A stretch of DNA of 64,000 nucleotides from Alphaproteobacteria bacterium (GTDB taxonomy: Bacteria > Pseudomonadota > Alphaproteobacteria > JAEUKQ01 > JAIBAD01). Shown here in pieces: positions 16,537-25,370 of the stretch. The stretch's first letter is position 1. Each line of letters starts with the position of its first letter. Under the pieces are notes generated by a model that worked only from the letters and a program-made list of their open reading frames with translations, made no database searches and was not told the origin of the DNA. The translations under genes were made by a program, and so were the position numbers. The stretch spans positions 1-64,000 of the forward strand of contig JAIBAD010000002.1 in assembly GCA_019695395.1 (NCBI GenBank), written 5' to 3'.

Positions 16537-17885
16537 GCTTTGATACACCCCTACCTATGGATGAAGCTACATCCCATAGTTTTACACCACGTGAAATTGT
16601 TTCCGAATTGGACAGATTTATTATTGGTCAAAATGATGCCAAGCGTGCTGTTGCTATTGCTTTACGTAATAGATGGCGTCGGCAACAATTACCCGACGAT
16701 CTTAAAGAAGAAGTTTTACCCAAAAACATTTTAATGATAGGACCCACAGGTGTAGGTAAAACAGAAATTGCTCGGCGTCTTGCCAAACTTGCCCAAGCGC
16801 CCTTTATAAAAGTTGAAGCAACAAAATTTACCGAAGTAGGGTATGTAGGACGTGATGTTGAGCAAATTATCCGTGATCTTATCGAAATCAGCATGTCTAT
16901 TACCAAAGAACGTCTGCGCCGCCAAGTAGAAGCCAAAGCCGAGCTTCAAGCAGAAGAACGTGTTCTTGACTCTTTGGTTGGTGACCAATCAACCCCAGAA
17001 ACACGATCGAAATTTAGACGTATGCTTAGAAACGGTGAATTAGATGACCGTGAAATTGATCTCCAAGTTAAAGATACGTCCTCTAACAAAATGTCCACTT
17101 TTGAAATCCCTGGCATGCCTGGGGCAAGTATGGGCATGCTTAATCTTAACGATATTTTAGGTCAAACCTTAGGGGGTCAACGTACTAAAACAAAAAGATT
17201 AAAAGTTAAAGATAGTTATAAAATTCTTATCGCTGAGGAAAGCGATAAACTTCTTGATCAAGAAAAATTAATTAGTTTGGCAATTCAATCTGTTGAAGAA
17301 AATGGCATCGTTTTTATTGATGAAATCGATAAAATTTGTACAAGATCAGAACGGGTTGGTGCTGATGTAAGCCGTGAGGGTGTGCAGCGTGATTTATTAC
17401 CTTTAATAGAAGGAACCCAGGTTAATACAAAATATGGACCTATTAAAACAGATCATATTTTATTTATTGCATCGGGGGCTTTTCATTTGGCAAAGCCTTC
17501 TGATTTGCTTCCTGAACTTCAGGGAAGATTACCCATTCGTGTTGAACTTCAAGCTTTAGACCGGCATGATCTTAAAAAGATTTTAATTGAACCAGAAGCA
17601 AGTTTAATTAAACAATATAAAGCTTTACTTAAAACAGAAAATGTTACCTTAAACTTTACGGAAGAAGGTCTTGATAAACTAGCAGATTTGGCCGCAGAAA
17701 TTAATGCGCAGGTTGAAAATATCGGGGCTCGAAGATTACACACGGTTATGGAACGGTTACTTGAGGAAATAAGTTTTTCTGCAACAGATCAAGCGGGAAG
17801 TGAAATTAAAATAGATTCAGATTATGTTGAGAAAAAAGTTTCTATCCTAGCCAAAAATACAGATCTTAGTAGATTTATTCTTTAA
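16533..17885 (+). CDS. hslU: HslU ATPase subunit of the HslVU protease
   Basis: AAA+ unfoldase that feeds substrates to HslV. In the 450 residues, the N-terminal [35 protein letters not shown] is typical, Walker A GPTGVGKT is at 70-77, the I-domain spans about 110-240, and Walker B is in [14 protein letters not shown]. Sensor 2 lies in the [17 protein letters not shown] segment, and the protein ends DLSRFIL, close to the HslU tail that inserts into HslV. Start overlaps the hslV stop (ATGA), so the subunits are translationally coupled. Confidence 0.97.
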   Translation: MSFDTPLPMDEATSHSFTPREIVSELDRFIIGQNDAKRAVAIALRNRWRRQQLPDDLKEEVLPKNILMIGPTGVGKTEIARRLAKLAQAPFIKVEATKFTEVGYVGRDVEQIIRDLIEISMSITKERLRRQVEAKAELQAEERVLDSLVGDQSTPETRSKFRRMLRNGELDDREIDLQVKDTSSNKMSTFEIPGMPGASMGMLNLNDILGQTLGGQRTKTKRLKVKDSYKILIAEESDKLLDQEKLISLAIQSVEENGIVFIDEIDKICTRSERVGADVSREGVQRDLLPLIEGTQVNTKYGPIKTDHILFIASGAFHLAKPSDLLPELQGRLPIRVELQALDRHDLKKILIEPEASLIKQYKALLKTENVTLNFTEEGLDKLADLAAEINAQVENIGARRLHTVMERLLEEISFSATDQAGSEIKIDSDYVEKKVSILAKNTDLSRFIL

Positions 17886-17886
17886 G

Positions 17887-18243
17887 TTATTTTTCTTCTT
17901 CCAGTATAAATAATATTTGGTTGATTTGATCTAAATTAAGCTTTCCTATTTTTAAGGCTAATTTATTAGCTAATTCTGTTGCCTGGGGTATAAGACCTGC
18001 TGTTTCTATAGTGATTTTGGGGTCTGATAAATCTGCCAATTTTTTTAATTCATCCACATCATCCCATACTAAATTAAAATAAGCAGCAATTTGTTGAATT
18101 AAACCACTGCTGGGTTTGCTGCGCCATCCATGTTCTAGAGCAGAAAGATAAGCCGATGAAACTTTTAAAGCTTGAGCCATATCTTTAAGGTTAAGATTTT
18201 TTTTTGCCCGCAATTCACGTAATTTTTTACCAAATGGCGTCAT
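17887..18243 (-). CDS. XRE-type helix-turn-helix protein
   Basis: A 118-residue DNA-binding protein. The Cro/CI-type HTH occupies about residues 3-66 (FGKKLRELRAKKNLNLKDMAQALKVSSAYLSALEHGWRSKPS), followed by a segment with a helical C-terminus ending in acidic residues. It overlaps the end of the upstream smr gene by four bases, so they are co-translated. Alphaproteobacteria often carry such an HTH gene right after smr in the timA-mltA-smr group; its targets are unknown. It converges on hslU with one base between stop codons. Confidence 0.85.
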   Translation of the reverse strand: MTPFGKKLRELRAKKNLNLKDMAQALKVSSAYLSALEHGWRSKPSSGLIQQIAAYFNLVWDDVDELKKLADLSDPKITIETAGLIPQATELANKLALKIGKLNLDQINQILFILEEEK

Positions 18244-18776
18244 GATTTTTTCCTTTTAAGTAAAACATAAAAAGCACCTGTACCCCCATGTCGATTTTGG
18301 GCATAAGAAAAACTTAGAACTAAGGGTCTGATATCTGGTAAATTAAGCCATTCAGGAACTTTTTGATTCAAAATCCCCTTGCCACTTTTAGTAAAATTTC
18401 CTTTCCCTGCAATAATAAGAACACATCGTTTTCCTTGAAACGCTTGCTTTTTTAAAAAGATGGACAAATAATCCAAAGCTTCGCCTTGGGTCATTCCATG
18501 CAAATCTAATGTGCCATCTAATAACAATTTACCCTTAACAAGTTTTTTACCTAAATTTTTATCAACTTCTTTTCGGTCACCTAATTCTAAATAAGAAAGT
18601 TGACGCGGTTTTTTTTGACCCATTAAAGGTTCTTGTTTTAATTTTAATAATTTTTTTTCTTCGGGTTTATTGTCTATTTTTTTTTCTATTAAATTTTTTT
18701 TCTTTAAGGGTTTTATATCTTGACGATAAAATTCCCACAAAAGATTTTCCTGGTCATTTTGTTTTTGCTTGCTCAT
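18240..18776 (-). CDS. Smr-domain protein
   Basis: A 178-residue protein with a very basic, Lys-rich N-terminal half (likely disordered) and a C-terminal Smr domain from about residue 90: LDGTLDLHGMTQGEALDYLSIFL, then CVLIIAGKGN...GILNQKVPEWL and SFSYAQNRHGGTGAFYVLLKR. The LDLHG motif and the HGGTGAFYVLL end match the family. Smr domains act as endonucleases or in ribosome rescue (SmrB); in alphaproteobacteria the role is not settled. The gene overlaps its upstream LUD neighbour by 23 bases and the downstream HTH gene by four, forming a tight operon. Confidence 0.9.
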   Translation of the reverse strand: MSKQKQNDQENLLWEFYRQDIKPLKKKNLIEKKIDNKPEEKKLLKLKQEPLMGQKKPRQLSYLELGDRKEVDKNLGKKLVKGKLLLDGTLDLHGMTQGEALDYLSIFLKKQAFQGKRCVLIIAGKGNFTKSGKGILNQKVPEWLNLPDIRPLVLSFSYAQNRHGGTGAFYVLLKRKKS

Positions 18777-19455
18777 CTACAAGTATCACATGCATATGTT
18801 TTGTTTTGTCAACATTTTGCACCGTATTGGTTTCTGTATTCATTTCACAAATAATTTCAACTTTTATATCATAATTTTTTAATTCTTCATGCAAAAATTT
18901 ATCGCATTGTTTCCATGCTTCTTCTAACCTAGTTACAATTTGATCCCCACGCACAACCACAACATGTAGATTGGGTAAATGTATTTTTGATATTTGGGCA
19001 TCCGGCCCAGAAAATAACATTAAACTTCCGCTATCTACAATACCCGCAAAAACTGTTGAAACAAAAATTTTATCAAATTCATCAAGAAATCCAGTTATTA
19101 TATCAAATTTAGGATATTTATTCCAAGGAAGGTTTAATAAAAATGGATCTTCGTAAAGCTTAAGACTTAAAGAAAAATTATGAGATGAAAGAAAATTATA
19201 AAGGGCACCAGGAATATGATCAAATTTTGCTACCCGTGATAAAGTTAATGTTGTTTTTTCAATTTTTTCTTCAAACAAATCTAAATCTGAACGAAAAACC
19301 CAGGGGACTAGAGGAGGCATCCAAAAATTGCCTTGTTTTTTTTCTGTATTATTTTGCCTAAACATAAAAGAGGGTGGATGAAAATCCGATCCAGAGGATT
19401 TAAATTTTTTAAAAAAATTCCCTAAGGAGGTTTTTATTTTTCGAATAAAGCGCAT
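18754..19455 (-). CDS. LUD-domain protein (LutC/YkgG-like)
   Basis: A 233-residue protein whose middle resembles the LutC/LUD fold: a segment STVFAGIVDSGSLMLFSGPD, followed by LPNLHVVVVRGDQIVTRLEEAW, corresponds to the family pattern of a Gly/Ser-rich loop then HIVVV. The N-terminal 50 residues are basic and Pro/Asn-rich. LutC proteins belong to the lactate utilisation complex LutABC, but lutA and lutB are not in this window. The gene lies between mltA (6 bases away) and smr (23-base overlap), where many alphaproteobacteria have nothing, so it may be part of the mltA-smr operon. The fold is likely, the function open. Confidence 0.68.
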   Translation of the reverse strand: MRFIRKIKTSLGNFFKKFKSSGSDFHPPSFMFRQNNTEKKQGNFWMPPLVPWVFRSDLDLFEEKIEKTTLTLSRVAKFDHIPGALYNFLSSHNFSLSLKLYEDPFLLNLPWNKYPKFDIITGFLDEFDKIFVSTVFAGIVDSGSLMLFSGPDAQISKIHLPNLHVVVVRGDQIVTRLEEAWKQCDKFLHEELKNYDIKVEIICEMNTETNTVQNVDKTKHMHVILVDEQAKTK

Positions 19456-19461
19456 AAAAAT

Positions 19462-20634
19462 TTATAATCTATTGGTTTTTATACCTTGGGGTAACAGAAT
19501 ATAATAAGTTCCATAATTTTTAAACGAACTGGCCTTTACCATAGCTTGATCCGCTGTACCAAAAAATATATCTCCTCTTATTTTACCTTTAATTGCTCCA
19601 CCTGTATCTTGTGCTAAAACCAATTTTTGCCATGAGCTTTGACCTTCTTTTAAATCAACCCATAAAGGTATACCTAAAGGTATATAAGAAGGATCAACAG
19701 CGATACTTCTCTCTGGCGTTAATTCAACACCTAATGCACCAATAGGCCCATTTTTAGATCCATTTATTTCACGGAAAAAAATATAACTTGGATTTAAATA
19801 CATTGTCTGTTGGGCTTGGTTTGGATGGGCGCGTAGCCAATCAACAATACCCAACATAGATACGGTATCTTTTGTAAAAAAACCATCATCAATTAATTTT
19901 TTTCCAATAGGAAAATAAGGATGACCATTTTTGCCATCATACCCAATTCTTATTTTTTCCCCTTGACCTAAACTTATAAGACCTGAACCCTGGATAGAAA
20001 GAAAAAACGCATCAACCCTATCTTTAAGCCATATAAGCTCCAGATTTTTAGCAGATAATGCCCCTTGATCAATTTCTTCATATTTAAAATAGGGTAGTAA
20101 TTTACCTTTAACATTTCTACCCCATATTGTTCTTTTTTCTTCTTGTATAAATTTAGCAAGATTAACCTCAATCAGATCGGGGGGACGGCGGTAAAGAGGC
20201 ACTTGATACAAAGATGTTTTGACACGCGATCCTTGAAGTAAAGGTTCATAATACCCCGTGAACAAACCTTCAGGCTCTGATTTAAAAACATAAGGGATAA
20301 ACCATTTTTCAAAAAATTTTCTTGCATCATTTTGGTCTGAAATTTTTAAATTTTTAGCATTATCACAAAGATCAAACCAGTTATATGAAAATTCTATATG
20401 TTCAATGCGGTTTTTTTGATTAAAATTATTTTTTTCATAAGCCTGGCATGAGGCAAGCAAAGCGGGCAAAGCTTGATCTTGCTGATCTTTATTCCATCCA
20501 GGTAATAAAGCATAAGAAATAGGGTAAAAATTATTAGTTTTTAAAGAAATTGATTGATCTATTGTATCAGAAGATGAACAACCTGCTAATAGAATTACAC
20601 CGCATAACATACTACCTAAAAATCTTTTCATCAA
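19462..20634 (-). CDS. mltA: membrane-bound lytic murein transglycosylase A
   Basis: Outer-membrane lipoprotein that cleaves peptidoglycan glycan strands to 1,6-anhydromuramic products. Lipobox LLAGC near residue 19. The MltA domain begins near 110 with FTGYYEPLLQGSR and YQVPLYRRPPDL, includes FFLSIQGSG and RIGYDGKNGHPYFPIGK, and ends in the 3D (Asp-Asp-Asp) domain: VDPSYIPLGIPLWVDL, then LVLAQDTGGAIKGKIRGDIFFG. Length 390 is normal. It follows timA after three bases, the usual timA-mltA order. Confidence 0.95.
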   Translation of the reverse strand: MMKRFLGSMLCGVILLAGCSSSDTIDQSISLKTNNFYPISYALLPGWNKDQQDQALPALLASCQAYEKNNFNQKNRIEHIEFSYNWFDLCDNAKNLKISDQNDARKFFEKWFIPYVFKSEPEGLFTGYYEPLLQGSRVKTSLYQVPLYRRPPDLIEVNLAKFIQEEKRTIWGRNVKGKLLPYFKYEEIDQGALSAKNLELIWLKDRVDAFFLSIQGSGLISLGQGEKIRIGYDGKNGHPYFPIGKKLIDDGFFTKDTVSMLGIVDWLRAHPNQAQQTMYLNPSYIFFREINGSKNGPIGALGVELTPERSIAVDPSYIPLGIPLWVDLKEGQSSWQKLVLAQDTGGAIKGKIRGDIFFGTADQAMVKASSFKNYGTYYILLPQGIKTNRL

Positions 20635-20637
20635 AAA

Positions 20638-21348
20638 CTAATCTGATACGTTTTTAGTTGAAACTAAAACCCAATTTGGGTTTGATGAATTAACATGTCG
20701 GCTAAAAGTCCATAAATTTTTAACTTCAAAAATTTTTGTTGGATGACCTTCTTCAACTTCTTTATTACTATTATAAACAACATCAATTTGTTCAGAAACA
20801 AAAAGAACAGATATAAATGCTTTTGAATTATTTATAAGAATATCTGAAATTTTAACCTCTTTAAATCCAACAATTGTTAGATGATGGGATAAATTTTGGT
20901 CTTTATATTTTTTGATTACATTTTCAAAGTTTTTAAAAACCTGATCATCTAAAAGTTTTTTCAAAGATTTTAAATCTCCATGGGCAAAAGAAGATAATAT
21001 TAGTTCAAAAGCCGTTTTTGCCCCATCTAAAAATCTTTTAATATTAAATTTTGGATCTACTTTTTTTAAAGCCTGTAATTTTTCAAAAGTTTGAATGGGA
21101 TCAGATAGATAATCTTTTTCTTGATCGCTGGTTAAACCTTCATCCATCATCACTTTTTTAGTTGGAAGTTTTGCATAGGGAGAATTTTGTTTTTCTACTG
21201 TTTTAAGCCATGAAATCCTTTTTTTCTCTGATCCTGTTCGTTGACCCAAAACGTTACGTAATTTTAAAACAAGCAGTAAAGTAATAACTGCAAAAATAAG
21301 AAGTTGAAGTAAATCGTAAGTCGTCATAATAAAAATCCCGGATTTCAT
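20638..21348 (-). CDS. Tim44/TimA domain protein
   Basis: A 236-residue inner-membrane protein with one N-terminal membrane segment (YDLLQLLIFAVITLLLVLKLRNVLGQRTG) and a C-terminal Tim44-like domain (about 90-233) of the NTF2 fold. Alphaproteobacterial TimA proteins share this build and adjoin secB and mltA; they are relatives of mitochondrial Tim44 but their bacterial role is unclear. The start is uncertain: the ATG at 21327 gives MTTYDLLQ, closer to family starts, while the upstream ATG at 21348 adds seven residues; neither has a clear SD. It is divergent from secB. Confidence 0.87.
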   Translation of the reverse strand: MKSGIFIMTTYDLLQLLIFAVITLLLVLKLRNVLGQRTGSEKKRISWLKTVEKQNSPYAKLPTKKVMMDEGLTSDQEKDYLSDPIQTFEKLQALKKVDPKFNIKRFLDGAKTAFELILSSFAHGDLKSLKKLLDDQVFKNFENVIKKYKDQNLSHHLTIVGFKEVKISDILINNSKAFISVLFVSEQIDVVYNSNKEVEEGHPTKIFEVKNLWTFSRHVNSSNPNWVLVSTKNVSD

Positions 21349-21482
21349 TTTTTAGATTATATGATCACTAAATAAATATAAGACGAAAATCATAAAAATA
21401 CTAAAATATTTTTATTATTCTTGTCATATTTAAGTATAATTTGCTAGTTTAGGGTCAAACATTTTTGCTTTAAGGTTTTCAT

Positions 21483-21977
21483 ATGTCTGATCCTACCTCT
21501 ATAAATTCTGTAAATAATACTATTACCTACAAACTTATTGCTCAATACCTTAAAGATCTTTCTTATGAAAACCCGCATGCTTTAGCCATTGTGGAAAATT
21601 CCAAAAGAAATTATCAAGGTAATTTTACTTTTAATATAGTACCTCAACAGGTTAATGTGAACCATTATGAAGTTAGTTTAAAAATTAAAAGTGTTCTTGA
21701 ATTTGAAACAAAAGTCTTTTGTTTATTGGAAATGGATTATGCGGGGCTTTTCTATATTGCAACAGACGACAATGATATAAAAAATGCTTTTCTTATGGTT
21801 CAAGCACCTCATCTTATTTTTCCTTTTGCCCGTCATATTTTCAGTACAATTTCTAAAGAAGGTCTTCTTCACCTTCCCCCACCAGAACCTATTGATTTTT
21901 TAAAAGTTTATGAACAGCAAAAAGCAACAAATCGCCTTAAAGAAGAAACATCATCAAAAGAAGCTAGTATTCATTAA
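21483..21977 (+). CDS. secB: protein-export chaperone SecB
   Basis: Cytosolic tetrameric chaperone that keeps precursor proteins unfolded and hands them to SecA. The 164-residue protein aligns throughout: QYLKDLSYENPHA near the start, NHYEVSLKIKS, the AGLFYI region, and LIFPFARHIFSTISKEGLLHLPPPEPIDF, the strongest SecB signature. The C-terminal tail is charged and variable. It is divergent from timA and its end overlaps dnaQ by four bases. The order dnaQ/secB/timA is conserved close to the origin in alphaproteobacteria. Confidence 0.96.
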   Translation: MSDPTSINSVNNTITYKLIAQYLKDLSYENPHALAIVENSKRNYQGNFTFNIVPQQVNVNHYEVSLKIKSVLEFETKVFCLLEMDYAGLFYIATDDNDIKNAFLMVQAPHLIFPFARHIFSTISKEGLLHLPPPEPIDFLKVYEQQKATNRLKEETSSKEASIH

Positions 21978-22693
21978 TTTTTAAATAATAACCATTTGGC
22001 ATCTTTTAATTTTTGGATAAGAAGCACATGAGCTTCATATTCTTCTGTGGTGGGGTTAAAGGGTCGTGCTGGACGAGATATTTTTTGATAACGCAATGCC
22101 AAAGTTTCATTATTAATTAAATTACCTTCATAATCAATACTTTGGTTATTGGTTTCTGTTTGAAAAATTTCAAATTTAACCTGTCTACCACCTTTTAATT
22201 CTAAATAAACATCAGCTAATAATTGTGCATCTAATAAAGCACCGTGATATGATCTGGCTGAAAGATCAATATTAAATCTTTTGCACAAAGCATCTAAACT
22301 TGCGGGCGCACCTGGAAATTTTTTCCGAGCCATGGCTAACGTATCAACAGTTTGCTCTTTAAACAAAAGAATTTTTTCTAATCTTTGAAGTTCAGCATTA
22401 ATAAAACCCAAATCAAATTCGGCATTATGAATAACTAAAGGTGTTGTCCCAATAAACGTTAATAAGTCATCAACAATATCTTTAAAAAGAGGTTTATCTA
22501 AAAGAAATTCCGAACTAATTCCATGGACAGCTGTTGCTTCAGCAGAAACAGATCTTTCTGGATTTATATAGCTATGCCAATGTTTACCGGTAGGAACATG
22601 ATTAATTAATTCTACACATGCAATTTCGATAATTCTATCCCCATTCTTGGGATTAAGACCTGTTGTTTCAGTATCAAGAACAATTTCGCGCAT
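21974..22693 (-). CDS. dnaQ: DNA polymerase III epsilon subunit
   Basis: The 3'-5' proofreading exonuclease of the replicative polymerase. Exo I is VLDTETTGL with Asp7 and Glu9; Exo II is near VIHNAEFDLGFINAEL; Exo III is YHGALLDAQLLADVYLEL with the His-x4-Asp pair. The C-terminal 60 residues form the variable alpha-binding region. Length 239 is normal. The start overlaps coaE by 20 bases, and the order aroE-coaE-dnaQ is the alphaproteobacterial origin-proximal arrangement. Confidence 0.96.
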   Translation of the reverse strand: MREIVLDTETTGLNPKNGDRIIEIACVELINHVPTGKHWHSYINPERSVSAEATAVHGISSEFLLDKPLFKDIVDDLLTFIGTTPLVIHNAEFDLGFINAELQRLEKILLFKEQTVDTLAMARKKFPGAPASLDALCKRFNIDLSARSYHGALLDAQLLADVYLELKGGRQVKFEIFQTETNNQSIDYEGNLINNETLALRYQKISRPARPFNPTTEEYEAHVLLIQKLKDAKWLLFKN

Positions 22694-23303
22694 ATATTTT
22701 CCTATTGGTTTTTTTTGAATAATTTTGTTTTAAAAGATAGAAAAGTTGATAGTGGGTATGTCTTTTAGTCAAACTTGTTTTTACCACATAATCAGCATAA
22801 CGTCGTTTACGATAATCTGACCATTGATTTTTTTCAATAAGTGATAAAAAATCTTTTGTCATACCCAGTCTTTTTTCTAATCTTAAAAGTTGAATAAAAC
22901 GGGGGGCTGTGACCACAATAACTTCACTGCAAAAACGCTCTGCCTTTGTTTCATAAAGCAAGGGTATATCTAAAACAATTAAAGGTGCACGGTGGCCACG
23001 CCAAAATTTTATAAATTTTTGTTCATAATGACGGATTATAGGGTGAAAAGCTTCTTCTAATTTTTTTAAAAGACTGGGATTTTTTATAACCTCTTCTCTT
23101 AATTTATGTCGATCTAATTTATTATGTACAAATAAGTCTTTATTGTTTGAGGATAAAATTTCTTTCATTTTTTTTTGCCAGTTATTTTGCCATAAATGAA
23201 TATACTGATCTGCATCAAATACCGGCACTTTTTTTTGCTTAAAAAAAAGTAACGCCGTACTCTTCCCCATACCTATAGAACCAGTTAGTCCAATTATTCT
23301 CAT
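22674..23303 (-). CDS. coaE: dephospho-CoA kinase
   Basis: Last step of coenzyme A synthesis: phosphorylates the 3'-OH of dephospho-CoA. The P-loop GSIGMGKST is at residues 8-16, the substrate region DADQYIHLW follows, and the lid includes RFIQLLRLEKR. The LDIPLLYE-T segment is characteristic. Length 209 is normal. It overlaps aroE (four bases) upstream and dnaQ (20 bases) downstream. Confidence 0.95.
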   Translation of the reverse strand: MRIIGLTGSIGMGKSTALLFFKQKKVPVFDADQYIHLWQNNWQKKMKEILSSNNKDLFVHNKLDRHKLREEVIKNPSLLKKLEEAFHPIIRHYEQKFIKFWRGHRAPLIVLDIPLLYETKAERFCSEVIVVTAPRFIQLLRLEKRLGMTKDFLSLIEKNQWSDYRKRRYADYVVKTSLTKRHTHYQLFYLLKQNYSKKTNRKIYARNCS

Positions 23304-24148
23304 GTGATTGCTTTTTGGGTTATAAATTTTTGTAATTTATCGTCAATTGAAGGATATATACCGTACCATTTTTCAAAAGCGGGTGCTGCTTGATACATAA
23401 GCATCCCAAGCCCATCAATAATCTGATATCCCTGATTTTTTGCCTTTTTTAAAAAATTGGTTTGCAGGGGATTATAAACTAAATCATAAAAAATCGCATC
23501 AGAATTAAACATTTTATAATCAAGATTAAAATCTTGAAACCCATTCATTCCAAGATTTGTTGCATTAACAATTAAAGAAATATCTGAAGGAAAGGATAAA
23601 TTTTCTTCCCACGCAAAGACAGAAAGTATATTGTATCTTTCAGAAAAATATTTTTGGGTTCTTTCTTTATTTCTTGCCACAATTATAATGGATTTTATAT
23701 CTTCTTTTATCAATGTACCAATAATTGCTTTTGCGGCCCCACCTGCGCCAAAAATTAAAACAGATTTTATTTTTTTTCTCCAATCTGGAATTTTTTGTTC
23801 AAGATATTTTACGAAACCATATCCATCTGTATTATCTCCAATTAAACCTTTTTGCGGATCTTTCATGACAACATTAACTGTTTGAAGATATTTTGCTTCA
23901 GGTGTTAGATCATTTAAATATTTAATTATACTTTCCTTATAAGGCATCGTTACATTAAAACCCAAAAAATCTTGTGCTATAAAATTTTGGATTTCTGATG
24001 ATAATTTCTCAGGTGCAACAGGATATAAAGTATATGATCCTTTGATCTTATATTTCTTCAACCAATATGTATGAATATAAGATGACAAACTGTAGTGAAT
24101 TGGCCATCCAATTAAACCTGTTTTATAAAAAGGTTTTTTAATTTCCAT
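23300..24148 (-). CDS. aroE: shikimate dehydrogenase
   Basis: NADPH-dependent reduction of 3-dehydroshikimate to shikimate in aromatic amino acid synthesis. The substrate site is GLIGWPIHYSLSSYIHTYWLKKY, the catalytic Lys is in GFNVTMPYKESI, the nucleotide loop is VLIFGAGGAAKAII, and NATNLGMNG is the usual late motif. Length 282 is normal. In other alphaproteobacteria maf often sits between ppsR and aroE; here only 19 bases separate them, so maf is absent from this spot. Confidence 0.95.
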   Translation of the reverse strand: MEIKKPFYKTGLIGWPIHYSLSSYIHTYWLKKYKIKGSYTLYPVAPEKLSSEIQNFIAQDFLGFNVTMPYKESIIKYLNDLTPEAKYLQTVNVVMKDPQKGLIGDNTDGYGFVKYLEQKIPDWRKKIKSVLIFGAGGAAKAIIGTLIKEDIKSIIIVARNKERTQKYFSERYNILSVFAWEENLSFPSDISLIVNATNLGMNGFQDFNLDYKMFNSDAIFYDLVYNPLQTNFLKKAKNQGYQIIDGLGMLMYQAAPAFEKWYGIYPSIDDKLQKFITQKAIT

Positions 24149-24167
24149 AAATCATTCATTTCAGAAG

Positions 24168-24986
24168 TTATAGATTTTGCTGTTCATCTCTTTCATGAAG
24201 CATTTGCATAATTGTAGCTGCGGTTTCTTCGACAGATCTTCTGGTAATATCAATAATTGGCCAATGATGTTCTGCACATAATTTTTTAACTAAAGAAAGT
24301 TCTTCCGACACAGCATTAAAATCCACATAACTTGTGTTATTTTGCATCAAAAAACGTAATCTGTTTTGCCTTATTTCTATAAGCCGGTCTGGTTCTTTGG
24401 TTAAACCTATTATTAAAGATCTTTTATTATGACGAAGATTATCTGGCATTATAAATCCAGGAACAATTGGTATATTGGCAGCTTTAATCCCACGATGAGC
24501 AAGATAAATACATGTGGGAGTTTTAGATGTTCTTGAAACACCTATTAAAATAACATCTGCTTGATCATAACCTTCAGATCCTAAGCCATCATCATGAACC
24601 ATCGCATAAGTAAGTGCATCTATCTTTTGGAAATATTGATCATCCATTTCATGTTGGCGACCTGGTTGTCCCTTAGCCTGATGACCAACGATATTACTTA
24701 AAGCCAGCATTAAAGGATCAAGAACTGAAACAAAAGGAACTTTCAGTTTTTTACATCCCTTCTGAAGTTGCTCACGTAAATTATCATTAACCATTGTAAA
24801 AACGACCAACCCTGGTTTTTCTTTAACAGAATCCAAAATTTTATCTATTTGACTAGGGGTTCTTATAAGCGGCCAATGATGTTCTAAAGGTATAAAGTTT
24901 TCAAATTGAGCTATACACGCACGTGTTATGCTATGAATAGTTTCCCCTGTTGCATCGGATACAAGATGTATATGATATTCTGACAT
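24168..24986 (-). CDS. ppsR: pyruvate, phosphate/water dikinase regulatory protein
   Basis: DUF299-family bifunctional kinase/phosphorylase that switches PEP synthase or pyruvate phosphate dikinase on and off. The N-terminal HLVSDATGETIHSI, the P-loop-like GVSRTSKTPTCIYLAHRG and the C-terminal RRSVEETAATIM are family signatures. Length 272 is normal. In Caulobacter the equivalent gene flanks the origin opposite hemE; here too it is divergent from hemE across a 384-base spacer. Confidence 0.94.
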   Translation of the reverse strand: MSEYHIHLVSDATGETIHSITRACIAQFENFIPLEHHWPLIRTPSQIDKILDSVKEKPGLVVFTMVNDNLREQLQKGCKKLKVPFVSVLDPLMLALSNIVGHQAKGQPGRQHEMDDQYFQKIDALTYAMVHDDGLGSEGYDQADVILIGVSRTSKTPTCIYLAHRGIKAANIPIVPGFIMPDNLRHNKRSLIIGLTKEPDRLIEIRQNRLRFLMQNNTSYVDFNAVSEELSLVKKLCAEHHWPIIDITRRSVEETAATIMQMLHERDEQQNL

Positions 24987-25370
24987 TTTTTATCTACATA
25001 CTTATCTGGATAATTTGTGGTTAAACTAACTTTCTTTATTTAAAATAAAAATCATCCTTTTTAAACCTATATTTATAAACACTTATAATAACAGCTGAAT
25101 AATTTTATCCTAGTCTTGTTTATAAAATTAATTGTAAAAGAAGTTTGTATTTAATTAAAAAAAACTTTGTTTAAAAACATGGTTTTACATAAACTTCGCT
25201 ATAAAAAAGATTAAATATATAATAAAAATTACCTCTTTATATTTTTGGGGATAAAATAAAAAATACTTTTTATTCAACCTTCCCACAATATACTACCACT
25301 ACTACTACCTAATTATAAGTATAATAGATGTAAAAATATTTTAACCTCACATAGAAAGAAAATAATTATT
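24987..25370. other. candidate chromosomal replication origin (oriC)
   Basis: This 384-base gene-free spacer separates divergent ppsR and hemE, the known place of the Caulobacter origin (and of the region inferred as origin in Rickettsia). It is roughly 80 percent A+T. DnaA-box-like 9-mers, each one mismatch from TTATCCACA or its complement, lie at 24990-24998 (TTATCTACA), 25016-25024 (TGTGGTTAA) and 25246-25254 (TGGGGATAA), plus an inverted TTATC-TG-GATAA at 25002-25013. A long A/T-only stretch (25130-25240) could serve as unwinding element. Two parS sites lie 7.5 and 9.5 kb away, consistent with an origin domain. The hemE and ppsR promoters must also lie here. Base-skew analysis would be decisive. 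Confidence 0.6.
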
